Assembly (NCBI GenBank): GCA_965140555.1
Contig: OZ223260.1
Location: 1 to 64,000, forward strand
Source: UBA1351 sp965140555
GTDB taxonomy: Bacteria; Bacillota; Clostridia; Lachnospirales; Vallitaleaceae
Direction: 5' to 3'
Length of the DNA: 64,000 nucleotides
Position numbers and translations under genes: made by a program. Below the pieces are notes generated by a model. That model was given only the letters and a program-made list of their open reading frames with translations, was not told the origin of the DNA and searched no databases. This document shows, piece by piece, positions 43,811 through 53,248 of the stretch; position 1 is the first letter of the stretch, and every line of letters starts with the position of its first letter.

Positions 43811-43883
43811 GTTTAACTATATTAAAGATAGCGTTTAATATTATTAAAGTCAATGATGAATATTGTGTTTAATTATATTTTAG
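43811..43883. promoter_or_regulatory. Three GTTTAA-N5-TTAAAG-like repeats over the DUF2089 promoter
   Basis: Units at 43811-43827, 43833-43849 and 43867-43883, each 17 bases and roughly palindromic (GTTTAA...TTAAAG). Two overlap the promoter elements. Likely binding sites for a repressor, possibly DUF2089 itself. Confidence 0.5.
43825..43853 (-). promoter_or_regulatory. Promoter of the DUF2089 operon
   Basis: On the minus strand: TTGACT (43853-43848), 17 bases, TATCTT (43830-43825). Confidence 0.6.
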
Positions 43884-43991
43884 TGCACGTTCGCCTAGTT
43901 TTATACAGAGGGTTAATGGTTTTCAAAGATTACTAAAGTCCTATCGTTTTTTATGATTAAGATTATTACTAATAATATTTTACAAACTTAC

Positions 43992-44021
43992 CAATATATT
44001 ATATTATATTATATTATATAA
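43992..44021. repeat. AT microsatellite (ATATT)n
   Basis: About five tandem ATATT units upstream of the chemotaxis receptor pseudogene. Such tracts vary in length; the effect is unknown. Confidence 0.6.
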
Positions 44022-44091
44022 GTAAGAGGCAGATTTAGCAGGAGCTATTCTGCTTTTTGTGTTCTTGAATAATGATATAAGAGGAGGTATT

Positions 44092-45989
44092 ATGAAATCT
44101 ATTCGGACAAAGATATTATTAGGGATTATTGGACTATCTATAATTGTAGTATTGGGACTTTCCATCACTACATTTACAATCTCAAGAAATGCGGTTAGTA
44201 ATGAGGTAGAAGAAAAACTTGAACGACAGGCTATGAATGCTGGGGATGCGATTGAAAAAATTACTAAATACACAGAAGGACTAGCGGATGGAATGGCCGC
44301 TACAGTAGGTAACGTCATTGATTCATCAAAGGCATACCTGTTGAAAATTTTGATCCTCAAGATGAAGGACTGTCATGGTACTTCGGTCCTGTAGAAGCAG
44401 GTAAAGCAGTTTGGTCAGATGTTTACAAAGATGCTGTTTTAGATTTGGACATGATAACCTACTCATCACCTATTTATGCGGATAATGGTGATTTATTAGG
44501 CGTTATAGGTGTTGATATAGAGTTTAGTGTGTTTTCAGATATTATTGGAAATATAGAAGTTTATGAAAATGGATATGCTTACTTACTTAACAGTGAACAA
44601 TATTTTATGGTACATCCAACCCTACCGAGGGAAGAAAGCGTTGCTACGGTTAGCGATGGTGCCCTTAAAGGGCTTTATGATAAAATAGACGCAAATGATT
44701 CAGGGGTGGCCTACTATAACTTTGATGGTTCAAAAAAAATCAATGCATTCAAACATTTGGATAATGGATGGATTGTTGGTGTTGCACCACCTATAGGAGA
44801 GGTTTTTGCACCGCTGGATGCCTTATTGATTTCATTTGGAATTGTTGGATTGGTCATGTTGTTAATATCAGTAGCCGTATCCCTGGCATTAGGTGAAATG
44901 ATTTCAAAACCGGTTGTTGGGGTCACCAAGGTTTTAAATCGAATTTCTTCTCTTGATTTACAAGCACATCAAGAAGATGCTAAATATAGGAAGTCAAATG
45001 ATGAAACAGGGAAAATGGCTATAGAACTTGAACATATGAGAGTTCGATTATCAGAGTTTGTCAGTTCGTTGATTAATCAGATTGCTACATTAAACAAGGA
45101 AGCGGAAGAGTTGAATCTAGCTACAGTGGATACAAATGAAACGTTGGGACAGGTATCGAATGCAGTAAATGACTTAGCCGAGGGTGCATATAAACAAACG
45201 GTTGATACGAATAAAGGTGCTGAAAAACTAGGACGGTTGACAACGCATATCAATGAAGTTTCCGAGAATGCATCCGTTATGTATGATAATTCAAACAAAG
45301 TTAATACCATTAATTTAAAAACATCAGAAACACTAGGTGATTTAAAAGCAAGTTTGGTTGAAACGAATGATGCAATAGAAAGTATTTCCTTACAGATAGA
45401 TGACCTTAAAAAGAAATCGAGTTCGATAGGGGAAGTTTCTGTATTGATTGAAAGTATTGCAAATCAGACGAACCTACTGGCTCTTAATGCCGCAATTGAA
45501 GCAGCTCGAGCAGGAGATGCGGGAAAAGGTTTTGCGGTAGTTGCAGAAGAAGTGAGAAAGTTGTCGGAAGAAACATCGGTTTTAACAGGAAAAATAAATA
45601 CATCAATGGGTGAAATACAACAGGATATCGATGGAACGAGTCAGCAAATGATATCGGTTAAATCAATTATTGATAATAACTCATCGGCAACGAGCCACGT
45701 AGTTGAATCATTTGATGTAACGATAAGTAGCATTAATCAAATCATAGATGAAATTAGGGATTTGACAAAAAATATAGAAGTTGTTGAGGCAGAAAGAGAT
45801 GAAGTTATTACAGCGTTGAGAAATATTTCGGAAATCACAGAGCAAAACGCATCAGCAGTTCAAGAAGTATCAGCTTCTGTAGAATTGCAACACACGACTA
45901 TTGGAAGCATAGAAATTATGGCAACAGAATTGACCAAAGTTGCAGGAATGATAAATAATCAAGTTAATCAATTTAAGATTGATAAATAG
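44092..45989 (+). pseudogene. Methyl-accepting chemotaxis protein broken by an internal deletion
   Basis: A receptor gene in two frames. Frame 1 (44092-44394) gives the N terminus, a transmembrane helix (~8-30) and the first sensor helix to SSKAYL. Near 44340 the frame changes, and the second frame continues VENFDPQDEGLSWYFGPVEA, a dCache-type sensor half, a second membrane helix, HAMP, and the signalling domain with the hairpin tip IANQTNLLALNAAIEAARAG. Compared with dCache receptors, part of the sensor core is missing at the junction, so this looks like a deletion, not a one-base error. GAGGAGGT precedes the ATG. From 44445 the frame could still make a 514-residue fragment. Confidence 0.85.
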
Positions 45990-46012
45990 TGTAATGAAAA
46001 GCTAATAAAGAC

Positions 46013-46067
46013 AAAAATACCCTATAAATATGAAAGGCATAGTTTCTAATTTATAGGGTATTTTTTT
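46013..46067 (+). terminator. Terminator after the chemotaxis receptor
   Basis: AAAATACCCTATAAAT (46014-46029) pairs perfectly with ATTTATAGGGTATTTT (46049-46064), followed by more T. Downstream to 46326, an extended -10 (TGTTATACT, 46167-46175) is the only feature seen. Confidence 0.88.
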
Positions 46068-46326
46068 GTGATTTTTGATGGATTCATAAGCATGAAACGG
46101 CAGAGTTATTTTTTAAAATTGGTGTAATTTGTAATGATACAGTAATAGTCATGGGTGAGAAAATTATGTTATACTATACATAGGAATAAGATTTATTGTA
46201 ACGTGTGATAGATAACATAAGTTGGGGAGATTACTATAGGAGACGGAATGATGGAGCTTGTCGTTCGTGTCAGGATGATTCGGTTATTTCCCCGGAGAAC
46301 ATATGAATACTGAGAAGGAGACTAGA

Positions 46327-46851
46327 ATGGAACGTTTACTTTTAGTTCAACCATTACCGGAGCATGAGGCAAAGGTTCTGGAATATAAACAAGAATTTGA
46401 ATCGACAGGCGATGTGATGCATGGATCAGCCGGTTTATCACAGATGGAGTCTTATAGCGCGTGGCTTGAGAAGTTATCTAGAAACGGAAATCCCATGACC
46501 GTTGAAGAGGGAAAAGTCCCGTCAACAACCTTTTTGGCGATGACGAAAGAAGACGGACAGATTGTCGGAATGATGGATATGCGTCATGCGTTGAATGAGC
46601 ATCTCCTTCAATTTGGTGGGCATATCGGCTATAGTATTCGTCCGTCAGAACGCTTGAAAGGGTATGCAACGGAGATGTTGGGCCTTGGCGTAAAAGTGGC
46701 ACGGGAACGGGGTATTGAGAAGATCTTAGTTACCTGTGATCGAGATAATACGGGCTCCTATAAGACGATTCTTAATAATGGAGGGGTTATGGAAAATGAG
46801 CTTGTCGATAACGGTGTTTATGTGCGCCGATGTTGGATTCCAGTGACATAA
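46327..46851 (+). CDS. GNAT family N-acetyltransferase
   Basis: Acetyl-CoA-dependent transferase of 174 residues. Core motifs: FLAMTKEDGQIVGMMDMRHALN, the acetyl-CoA loop IRPSERLKGYATEMLGLGVKVARERG, and ILVTCDRDNTGSYKTILNNGGV. It resembles RimJ/RimL-like or amino-acid-type GNATs; the substrate is unknown. An ATG at 46303 is in frame, but GAAGGAG just before the ATG at 46327 decides that start. The next gene follows after 13 bases, so they are probably co-transcribed. Confidence 0.88.
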   Translation: MERLLLVQPLPEHEAKVLEYKQEFESTGDVMHGSAGLSQMESYSAWLEKLSRNGNPMTVEEGKVPSTTFLAMTKEDGQIVGMMDMRHALNEHLLQFGGHIGYSIRPSERLKGYATEMLGLGVKVARERGIEKILVTCDRDNTGSYKTILNNGGVMENELVDNGVYVRRCWIPVT

Positions 46852-46864
46852 AAGGAGATTATTG

Positions 46865-47239
46865 ATGGAAACAGTTTTAGTTGTCATATTTACACTATTA
46901 ACAGGCATTGTTATTATTTTTCAAGGGTGTCTTGCTGTAGGATTACCCTGGGGAGAGGCATCTATGGGTGGGAAGTACCCTGGGGTATATCCACCTAAAA
47001 TGCGTATTGTAGCGATCATAAATATGGTGATTTTACTCGTTTTTATCGGAGTCATATGGCACTATGTAGGATGGCTCTTTAGTGGTAGCGGACACGCTAT
47101 CATACTTTGGATAATGGCGGTGTTTTTCTTTGCGAATGGTATTGTTAATCTCTTATCCCCTAGTAAGTGGGAAAAAATTTGGGCACCCGTAGCTTTTGTA
47201 CAGAGTGTAGTGTGTATCGCTATTGTGATGCTATATTAG
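46865..47239 (+). CDS. Small membrane protein, unknown function
   Basis: 124 residues with four hydrophobic helices (about 3-22, 45-65, 72-92, 100-122). A Gly/Pro-rich loop (GLPWGEASMGGKYPGVYPPKM) follows the first helix. AAAGGAG lies 7 bases before the ATG, just after the GNAT stop. No family recognised with confidence. Confidence 0.65.
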   Translation: METVLVVIFTLLTGIVIIFQGCLAVGLPWGEASMGGKYPGVYPPKMRIVAIINMVILLVFIGVIWHYVGWLFSGSGHAIILWIMAVFFFANGIVNLLSPSKWEKIWAPVAFVQSVVCIAIVMLY

Positions 47240-47245
47240 TGTACT

Positions 47246-47385
47246 GGTACGCTCATAAATAGACGAATTATTTGCTTGTTTTCCCATAGGACATCGTTGC
47301 TGTCAATCCGGCACCGCATCGTTTCATTCCAGCGCCTTGCCTATGAAAAAACATTCTGCATAATCCATTCAAATATGAACATGCC
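47246..47385. repeat. Dispersed repeat family 2, copy b with an upstream partner segment
   Basis: 47312-47385 matches 42661-42739 (CATTCCAGCGCCTTGCCTAT exact). 47252-47278 (CTCATAAATAG...ATTTGCTTG) matches 58250-58276. In copy c the two segments are directly joined, which suggests copy b carries an insert or copy c a deletion. Confidence 0.65.
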
Positions 47386-47409
47386 AGCACACTAGGAGGG
47401 TAACAAAGA

Positions 47410-47622
47410 ATGAAACGATGGAATAAGACGACTATATGTTTATTAATAGGAGTGTTGCAAGGTATCGTGGCGATAGCCTTTATCCTCTATGCGTTTAATC
47501 ATCCGGAGTCCTATATAAAGGTGCCGGTGATTGGAACAAAAGGATTTTATAGACTATATCTTATCATCATGGCAGGATGCTTGCTCTATGGTATAATCGG
47601 TAAGATACGGCGACATCAATAG
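47410..47622 (+). CDS. Small membrane protein (70 residues)
   Basis: 70 residues with two hydrophobic helices (about 8-27 and 46-63) and basic ends (MKRWNKTT, GKIRRHQ). AGGAGGGT 9 bases before the ATG is a strong ribosome site located at the end of repeat copy b. No family recognised. It precedes the metallopeptidase gene by 19 bases and is probably in the same operon. Confidence 0.6.
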   Translation: MKRWNKTTICLLIGVLQGIVAIAFILYAFNHPESYIKVPVIGTKGFYRLYLIIMAGCLLYGIIGKIRRHQ

Positions 47623-47641
47623 CGATAGATTAAGGACTTAG

Positions 47642-48379
47642 ATGATGAAACAACTTGAAAGAATGGAATTAGAGATTGACGGACGACAGATTGTGTGGCA
47701 GGTGACGTATAGACAGCGAAAGAGTCTCAAGATTACAGTGGAGCCTCCTAATTGTGTGTCGGTGGTAGCTCCCAAAGGACTATCCAAACAGCGCATTATA
47801 GACTGTATGCGGCAAAAAGCCCATTGGATTATAAAGCAAATGGACAGGATGGAAGCATTAGGTATTGAGGCAAGAGGAAAGACTTACAAAGAGGGAGAAC
47901 TGTTTTTGTTTCAGGGGCAGTCCTATCCTTTAGCGATTCAGCAGGAGGAACATAGGCATAAGGCAAGAGTTTCTTTAGAGGCGGATCGCTTTGTGGTTAA
48001 GACGCCTATCCTTGAGGTCTACCGTATGGAACAGGCTATGGAGCAATGGTATCGGAAACAAACGTATGAAGCAGTGATGAGGGCTTACAGACGTTATGAA
48101 GCACATATCGTGAGAAAGCCTATAGCAATTGTGGTTAAGCAACAGAAGAAGCGCTGGGGAAGTTGCTCATCAAAGGGCAAGTTGATGTTCAACTGGCGTT
48201 TATCCATGGCGCCCCAAGAGGTTGTTGATTATGTAGTCGTTCATGAAATGTGCCATTTGGTTCATATGAATCATTCCGAGGCTTTTTGGTCTCTTGTGGC
48301 ATCCATTATGCCGGATTACAAAGAGCGAGAAAGATGGCTCAAAGACTATGGACATCAGATGCAGATTGAGGCAGTGTAA
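47642..48379 (+). CDS. YgjP-like (SprT/M48-type) metal-dependent hydrolase
   Basis: Predicted zinc peptidase of 245 residues. The C-terminal half has QKKRWGSCSSKGKLMFNWRL followed by VVHEMCHLVHMNHSEAFW, with the HEXXH metal site and a third His before FW. This is the DUF45/YgjP signature. AAGGA lies 5 bases before the first of two ATG codons. The physiological substrate of this family is not established. Probably cytoplasmic. Confidence 0.88.
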   Translation: MMKQLERMELEIDGRQIVWQVTYRQRKSLKITVEPPNCVSVVAPKGLSKQRIIDCMRQKAHWIIKQMDRMEALGIEARGKTYKEGELFLFQGQSYPLAIQQEEHRHKARVSLEADRFVVKTPILEVYRMEQAMEQWYRKQTYEAVMRAYRRYEAHIVRKPIAIVVKQQKKRWGSCSSKGKLMFNWRLSMAPQEVVDYVVVHEMCHLVHMNHSEAFWSLVASIMPDYKERERWLKDYGHQMQIEAV

Positions 48380-48446
48380 AAAATGAGGATATTTATGTAT
48401 ACAAAGAGGCATTAATTAGGGATTAAAAGAGGGAAAGGAGTAAATG

Positions 48447-49067
48447 ATGAAAAAGACATTGAAATTTTTAGGCAGATACATTCTACCGTATCTTCTGTTG
48501 GGGGTTATTTTTTGGAATTTGTATATAAATCTACGGCCGGAAATTACCTATGAGTATTGGATGGAAACATGGCTAAAGGAGCATTCGGCTGAGATGCTCT
48601 ATGAGTATCCCGAAAGTACTCGCTTAAGATATATGCTAGTACAAGAAGAGGACGAGACGTTCCGCTTTATGATGATAGCTCCAAAAGCAACGTTTTTTGG
48701 AAAGGTCTATGATTACAAAATTCAATCGGAGCTTGAAATAGATATGGATCGTCATTATTACAAACTTCAAAATACAGCACTTAGCAAACCGGACAATAGA
48801 GAAGAGGGTTCCATTGAAGAGACAAGTATTTTGGGAGAGATGCTTGTGTCCGACGATAATAGGAATTCTATCTTATCTTTTGGCGTTCAATATTTGAATG
48901 GAACATCTGAGAATAATATAGGGCTTCTCATAAGTACAATGAATACAATTTATTATTATCCCTATAATGATAACTATGCCTTTAAAATCAATGTAAGGGA
49001 TGTTTCGAAGGAGGAGAGTAAAAGCTTTTCTGAGGATTGGATCAAGTTACTACATCGTATGAATTAA
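48447..49067 (+). CDS. Membrane-anchored protein, paralogue 1
   Basis: 206 residues with one N-terminal helix (about 9-28, YILPYLLLGVIFW) and an extracytoplasmic domain. It shares a layout and short motifs with the next gene: a WM/AR-W segment after the helix, a central KIQ/QIA strand, and EETSIL / FEDTSLL. AAAGGAG precedes the start; of two ATG codons, the one at 48447 has better spacing. No family recognised. Confidence 0.65.
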   Translation: MKKTLKFLGRYILPYLLLGVIFWNLYINLRPEITYEYWMETWLKEHSAEMLYEYPESTRLRYMLVQEEDETFRFMMIAPKATFFGKVYDYKIQSELEIDMDRHYYKLQNTALSKPDNREEGSIEETSILGEMLVSDDNRNSILSFGVQYLNGTSENNIGLLISTMNTIYYYPYNDNYAFKINVRDVSKEESKSFSEDWIKLLHRMN

Positions 49068-49078
49068 GAGGGGGCAGC

Positions 49079-49717
49079 ATGAGAGACAAAATACACTTTG
49101 TATTGAAGTACATAGTACCCTATATATTGACAGCTATCATTATCCTTTTGGTATATAGAGCAGTACAATCAAGCAAGACTTTAGAGTTTGAAGCGTGGGC
49201 AAGGCAATGGACGGCAAGTCAAGGAGAGGAGATGCTACTTGGATCGAAGGAAATGTTGCCTGAACAGGATTCCTTAAGCTATTATGACTATCTTCATACA
49301 AAAAATGAAAGTATTTATTCTCTATATGTTATGGAGTTGGAACGTAATTGGTTTAGGAAACCTATTGGTTATAAACAGATTGCTAAAGCGACGTATAAGA
49401 TGGATAGCCATACATTCATAGTAGAACAGTCCTATTATAAGCCATCCCATATACAGGAGAGAAGCTTTGAAGATACATCGTTGTTAACAGGTGTAACGGT
49501 TAATGACCTGCGTTCTATTAAACGTGATTTTCTTTTTGTGGTAGAAAAGAATGAAGGCGATATAGAGCCACTTATAGATCCTGATATTGTGACAGGAAGA
49601 TTTGAGACCTTATATGAAGAAAAAGAAGAGGATGGTTATGTGTTACGATTGTGTAGAACATATAATGAAGAGCATCTACCCTATAATTTTTTAAGGTTTT
49701 ACCAATTACCCAAATGA
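49079..49717 (+). CDS. Membrane-anchored protein, paralogue 2
   Basis: 212 residues, an N-terminal helix (about 8-28, YIVPYILTAIIILLVY) and a soluble outer domain similar in plan to the preceding protein; the pair arose by duplication. GAGGGGG precedes the ATG at 49079; the frame extends upstream to 49037 but overlaps the previous gene there. 11 bases separate the two genes. Function unknown. Confidence 0.65.
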   Translation: MRDKIHFVLKYIVPYILTAIIILLVYRAVQSSKTLEFEAWARQWTASQGEEMLLGSKEMLPEQDSLSYYDYLHTKNESIYSLYVMELERNWFRKPIGYKQIAKATYKMDSHTFIVEQSYYKPSHIQERSFEDTSLLTGVTVNDLRSIKRDFLFVVEKNEGDIEPLIDPDIVTGRFETLYEEKEEDGYVLRLCRTYNEEHLPYNFLRFYQLPK

Positions 49718-49732
49718 TGCATAAATAAATAC

Positions 49733-49771
49733 AAAAAGGGGAGAATCACATGTGCCGATTCTCCCTTTTTG
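49733..49771. terminator. Bidirectional terminator between convergent genes
   Basis: AAAAAGGGGAGAATC pairs with GATTCTCCCTTTTT around a short loop; A- and T-runs allow it to act on both strands. Confidence 0.85.
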
Positions 49772-49790
49772 TACGCCATAAGATGAGTGA

Positions 49791-51026
49791 TTACTTCACA
49801 ATCTGATGGTTTCGAAAGGTATAAAAGCTTGTAAAGGTTAGTAGAAGAGTAACGCCAAGACCAAAGAGTATTCCCCATTGATAGAGGGGGAACTGAAACG
49901 GCCCGATATGGTAGATGAGAGGTTTTATGATCTCATAAAAGCTACCGAGGGAACTTGGCAAGAGATACCGTAATTTGCCTATGACAGGTGCGTTGATACC
50001 GTTAAAAAGTCCGATGATGATAAGGGCTGTGGAGACGGCCATAGGGATGACAGGATTTTGGCTCTTTGCAGATAAGAATAGGCAGATAGAGGTATGAAGA
50101 AAGGTGCCTACCAAACCGGTAATCATGACAAGAATAAGGCAGTCAAAAACGGTAAAGGCATAAGTGTTGAGAGGAATGATAAGTTGCAAGGAGGAGTGTA
50201 ATCCCTCGGTTCCGTAAATAATGAGGCAAGTAATGAAGGCTGTCATAAAATAGAATAGGAATAAAAAGAGGCTAAAGGAAAAGGCGACAAAGAGCTTTGC
50301 TAGTGTCAGAAAAATCTTGCCGTTCCGGCTGGATAAGATAAGGGCATCTGTTCCATAGCGGTATTCAAGGCTCATAATGGGCGAAAGCGAGTAGCTAAGC
50401 ATGAATAATGTCAAAAGGATTGTCAAGGACGTAAGGGCAAAGGTTCGCTCGTAGCCGTCATTGTAAGCCATGACAAAGGGCTTAGTAACAGAACGGTCCA
50501 TGGCAAGGACAATATCCACGTCCGTCGAGCTCCAGAGAGGATTGTTCGTAAGGTTTTCGCGAAGTTGAGTCAGACGTATGTCATAATAACTTCCGGCCTG
50601 AGAGGCGGTCATATCCATAAAGGATTCCACGTTAAAGGCCTTTCCGCGATGGGCATAAGCAGAATCAATAAGGGTGTAGACACTGGAATAAGCTCTGGCA
50701 TTCTCGGCATAAGCCAAAGTATTGGTATAGGTTAGATCCTCTGTTAGGTAGGGCTTCATCGTCCCATAAGCATGAGCAGCTTCTAAGATGAGGTTTTCAT
50801 CAAGAATGCGACCACTAAGGGCAAGTTCATAGCTCTTATCTAGAAGTAAGGCGTCGTAATTGGATAGAGCATCATCGTTATAGTCACTTTCGGTATTCAG
50901 GCTAATTACCATTGCTGAGGCAGAGAGAATGATAAGAACAGCACATAAGATAATACCTAGAATCGATGTTTTCTTCTGAAAAAGTTTAGAGTATTCAAAG
51001 CGTACTAAAGTCCAAAAATTAGGCAT
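49791..51026 (-). CDS. ABC-2 type transporter permease
   Basis: Membrane component of an ABC exporter, 411 residues. One helix near the N terminus (~21-43), a large extracytoplasmic region (~45-175), then five or six helices, typical of ABC-2 permeases of unknown cargo. GAGGAGG precedes the ATG at 51026 on the complement; five upstream codons in frame are not used. It overlaps the ATPase gene by 8 bases. It is the last gene of the sigma-led operon. Confidence 0.85.
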   Translation of the reverse strand: MPNFWTLVRFEYSKLFQKKTSILGIILCAVLIILSASAMVISLNTESDYNDDALSNYDALLLDKSYELALSGRILDENLILEAAHAYGTMKPYLTEDLTYTNTLAYAENARAYSSVYTLIDSAYAHRGKAFNVESFMDMTASQAGSYYDIRLTQLRENLTNNPLWSSTDVDIVLAMDRSVTKPFVMAYNDGYERTFALTSLTILLTLFMLSYSLSPIMSLEYRYGTDALILSSRNGKIFLTLAKLFVAFSFSLFLFLFYFMTAFITCLIIYGTEGLHSSLQLIIPLNTYAFTVFDCLILVMITGLVGTFLHTSICLFLSAKSQNPVIPMAVSTALIIIGLFNGINAPVIGKLRYLLPSSLGSFYEIIKPLIYHIGPFQFPLYQWGILFGLGVTLLLTFTSFYTFRNHQIVK

Positions 51027-51888
51027 AAAGGGCCTCCTCATTAAAGTAATAGAGATAGAGATCTTCTAAGGTTGGGGTGACAACAACGGCATCTTCAAGA
51101 AGAGAGGTGGGTGCAGCATAGCGTATAAACAAACTATCTTTATGATGACGAATATTAATAAGCGTCAACTGAGGTAGCAAGGTATCGAGTTCTTTCTCCT
51201 TAATGTGACATTCATAAACGTTGCCTTGAATAGGGTCTAATATCGTTTCTTGATTGCCACGGTGAAGCAATTGACCCTTTTTGAGTAAAAGGATGGTATC
51301 GGCTATGTATTCGAGATCCGATACGATATGTGTTGATAAAAGAATAATACGATCTGTCCCCAAGTCAGAGATGAGATTCCGAAAGCGAACGCGTTCTTTA
51401 GGGTCTAGACCGGCTGTCGGTTCATCAAGAATGAGAAGTTTTGGGTTGTTGAGTAGGGCCTGAGCAATCCCTAAACGTTGTTTCATACCACCGGAATAGG
51501 TTTTGATTTTCCGGTCGGCGGCATCTTCAAGGCTGACCAATTTTAACAGTTCTTTGATTTTTGCCTTGGCAAGAGAGGTGCTCAATCCTTTTAAAGCCGC
51601 CATATAGAGTAGAAAACGACGACCGCTAAAATTCGGGTAATACCCGAAATCCTGGGGCAGATAACCCAATAGATTGCGATAGTTTTCTGACGTTACGTCC
51701 AGGCCGTTAAAGGTAATGTCACCTGAGGTCGGTTTCAGAATGGAGCAGAGCATACGCATCAGTGTTGTTTTACCTGAACCGTTCGGTCCAAGTAATCCGT
51801 AGATACCTGGTGTGAGGGTTAAGCTAAGGCGATCAATGCCTATATGTGAACCATAGTGTTTGGTGAGTCGATCAATGGTAAGTTCCAT
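51019..51888 (-). CDS. ABC transporter ATP-binding protein
   Basis: ATPase of 289 residues that powers the adjacent permease. Walker A GPNGSGKTT, Q-loop LPQDFGYYPNFSG, signature YSGGMKQRLGIAQALL, Walker B LLILDEPTAGLDP, and H-loop STHIV. GGAGGTA precedes the ATG at 51888 on the complement, so the 32 upstream in-frame codons are excluded. It overlaps both neighbours slightly, a tight operon. The cargo is unknown. Confidence 0.94.
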   Translation of the reverse strand: MELTIDRLTKHYGSHIGIDRLSLTLTPGIYGLLGPNGSGKTTLMRMLCSILKPTSGDITFNGLDVTSENYRNLLGYLPQDFGYYPNFSGRRFLLYMAALKGLSTSLAKAKIKELLKLVSLEDAADRKIKTYSGGMKQRLGIAQALLNNPKLLILDEPTAGLDPKERVRFRNLISDLGTDRIILLSTHIVSDLEYIADTILLLKKGQLLHRGNQETILDPIQGNVYECHIKEKELDTLLPQLTLINIRHHKDSLFIRYAAPTSLLEDAVVVTPTLEDLYLYYFNEEALYA

Positions 51889-52636
51889 AAGTATACCTCC
51901 GTTTGTGTTGGGATTCATAGGTGCTTTTTTGCAACAGAGCAAGTGGATAGAACATAAGTGGCATAAGAATAAGGCAGGTAACAAGCCACACAGGGGTCAT
52001 TGAGGGCGTATAGAGCATAGGCAGCCGTGTTGGTATATAGAGGCTGGCTAGACTGATAAAAGAAGCTATAACACCACATATATAGCCTGTGTCTTGACGT
52101 CTGCTTCCTTGGGATATCCATAAAGTCAAGGTGTTGGTAAGTAAAAAGGGTGTGATGACATAGAGTGTATTAGGAGTCAATAAATGACCGCTTATATAAG
52201 TGGATAAAAGAAGACTTAACCCAAGAAGAAGGCAGTAGGTGATTCCGATAATAATCATACGCATGAGCATCACATGGGATAGATTGTAGCGACAACTCAT
52301 CTCTAATTCTTCCATTTGATATCCGCTGCTCTTCATTAACTCACCTATAGCCGTTAGGCTTATAAAGGGAAGAAGCGCGCTGAGCATATAGATGGAGTTC
52401 TTAGAGGCGCCTAAAAAAAACGTAACCAAAAAAGCAATAATGATAAAGAGTAAGGATGAAATCCAAAGACGCAAGCGTATATAGCCAAGTTGTGTCAATA
52501 AAGCGACAAGAAAGGATGTACCGGAAGGTTCAAGATGAAGTATAAAATCACGTTTTCTTGCAGGTGACGGCTTGCCGGGTGTTATAAAATCTGTGGATAG
52601 AGCTTTTTCTACATCTTTGAGACGTAAGTTAGCCAT
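51872..52636 (-). CDS. Membrane protein between sigma factor and ABC genes
   Basis: 254 residues: a cytoplasmic N-terminal part of about 45 residues, then six hydrophobic helices in pairs (~55-95, ~120-160, ~195-240). Its place directly after an ECF-like sigma gene (8-base overlap) suits an anti-sigma factor or a second transporter part, but no zinc-binding anti-sigma motif is visible. Function is inferred from position only. Confidence 0.6.
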   Translation of the reverse strand: MANLRLKDVEKALSTDFITPGKPSPARKRDFILHLEPSGTSFLVALLTQLGYIRLRLWISSLLFIIIAFLVTFFLGASKNSIYMLSALLPFISLTAIGELMKSSGYQMEELEMSCRYNLSHVMLMRMIIIGITYCLLLGLSLLLSTYISGHLLTPNTLYVITPFLLTNTLTLWISQGSRRQDTGYICGVIASFISLASLYIPTRLPMLYTPSMTPVWLVTCLILMPLMFYPLALLQKSTYESQHKRRYTYGTYH

Positions 52637-53093
52637 AAAAATCTTCCTCCTTTAATTGATGTTGCAGTTGAGTCAAACCGCTTTTGATCCGACGTCTTAC
52701 AGAAAAACGTGAGAGCTTCATAACGGATGCGATGTCTTGAATGGATAAATCACTTTGATACCGAAGAAGAAGAATGTCGCGAACATCTTCTGATAATGTT
52801 TCTAAGGCGGCAGCAAGCGTCATACCGGTGAGGAGTTGATTCTCCTGTCCCACGACGGTCATGTCAAGCATCTCGCTATCCAATTCATAGGTTGGTGGCT
52901 TACGATAGTTGTCAATACATAGATGTTTGGCAATAGTATAGAGATAAGCCAGTGGTTTTCCTATGGAAGTATAATCATCATGATTTAAATATTTGTAGTA
53001 GACTTCTTGGGTGATATCTTCTGCAAGTTCCTTATGATGGACCTTGTAGTAGCAATAGGTATAAATCTTGTCGTAGTGTTCGTAAATATCCAC
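52629..53093 (-). CDS. RNA polymerase sigma factor, ECF type
   Basis: 154 residues with sigma region 2 (YDKIYTYCYYKVHHKELAEDITQEVYYKYL) and region 4 (LSEDVRDILLLRYQSDLSIQDIASVMKLSRFSVRRRIKSG). It would direct RNA polymerase to a small set of promoters, perhaps its own operon. Upstream ATG codons are in frame, but AAAGGGGG (53108-53101) is 7 bases from the GTG at 53093, which is chosen. First gene of the minus-strand operon with a membrane protein, ATPase and permease. Confidence 0.88.
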   Translation of the reverse strand: MDIYEHYDKIYTYCYYKVHHKELAEDITQEVYYKYLNHDDYTSIGKPLAYLYTIAKHLCIDNYRKPPTYELDSEMLDMTVVGQENQLLTGMTLAAALETLSEDVRDILLLRYQSDLSIQDIASVMKLSRFSVRRRIKSGLTQLQHQLKEEDFYG

Positions 53094-53248
53094 CGATTGA
53101 CCCCCTTTCATCATGTATAACGATTTATAGATATAAAATGTGCGCTAATCATATAAAAAATATAAATTATTGTGTTAGGAATTTGATAAATAGGAAAACA
53201 GAAGGATTTCCCCCTTGACAAGTATACGAGTAAATTGAGGTGATGACA

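Noticed and set aside
46193..46326. Riboswitch upstream of the GNAT gene
   Set aside because: The leader has no recognisable aptamer motif; it was left unannotated apart from the extended -10.
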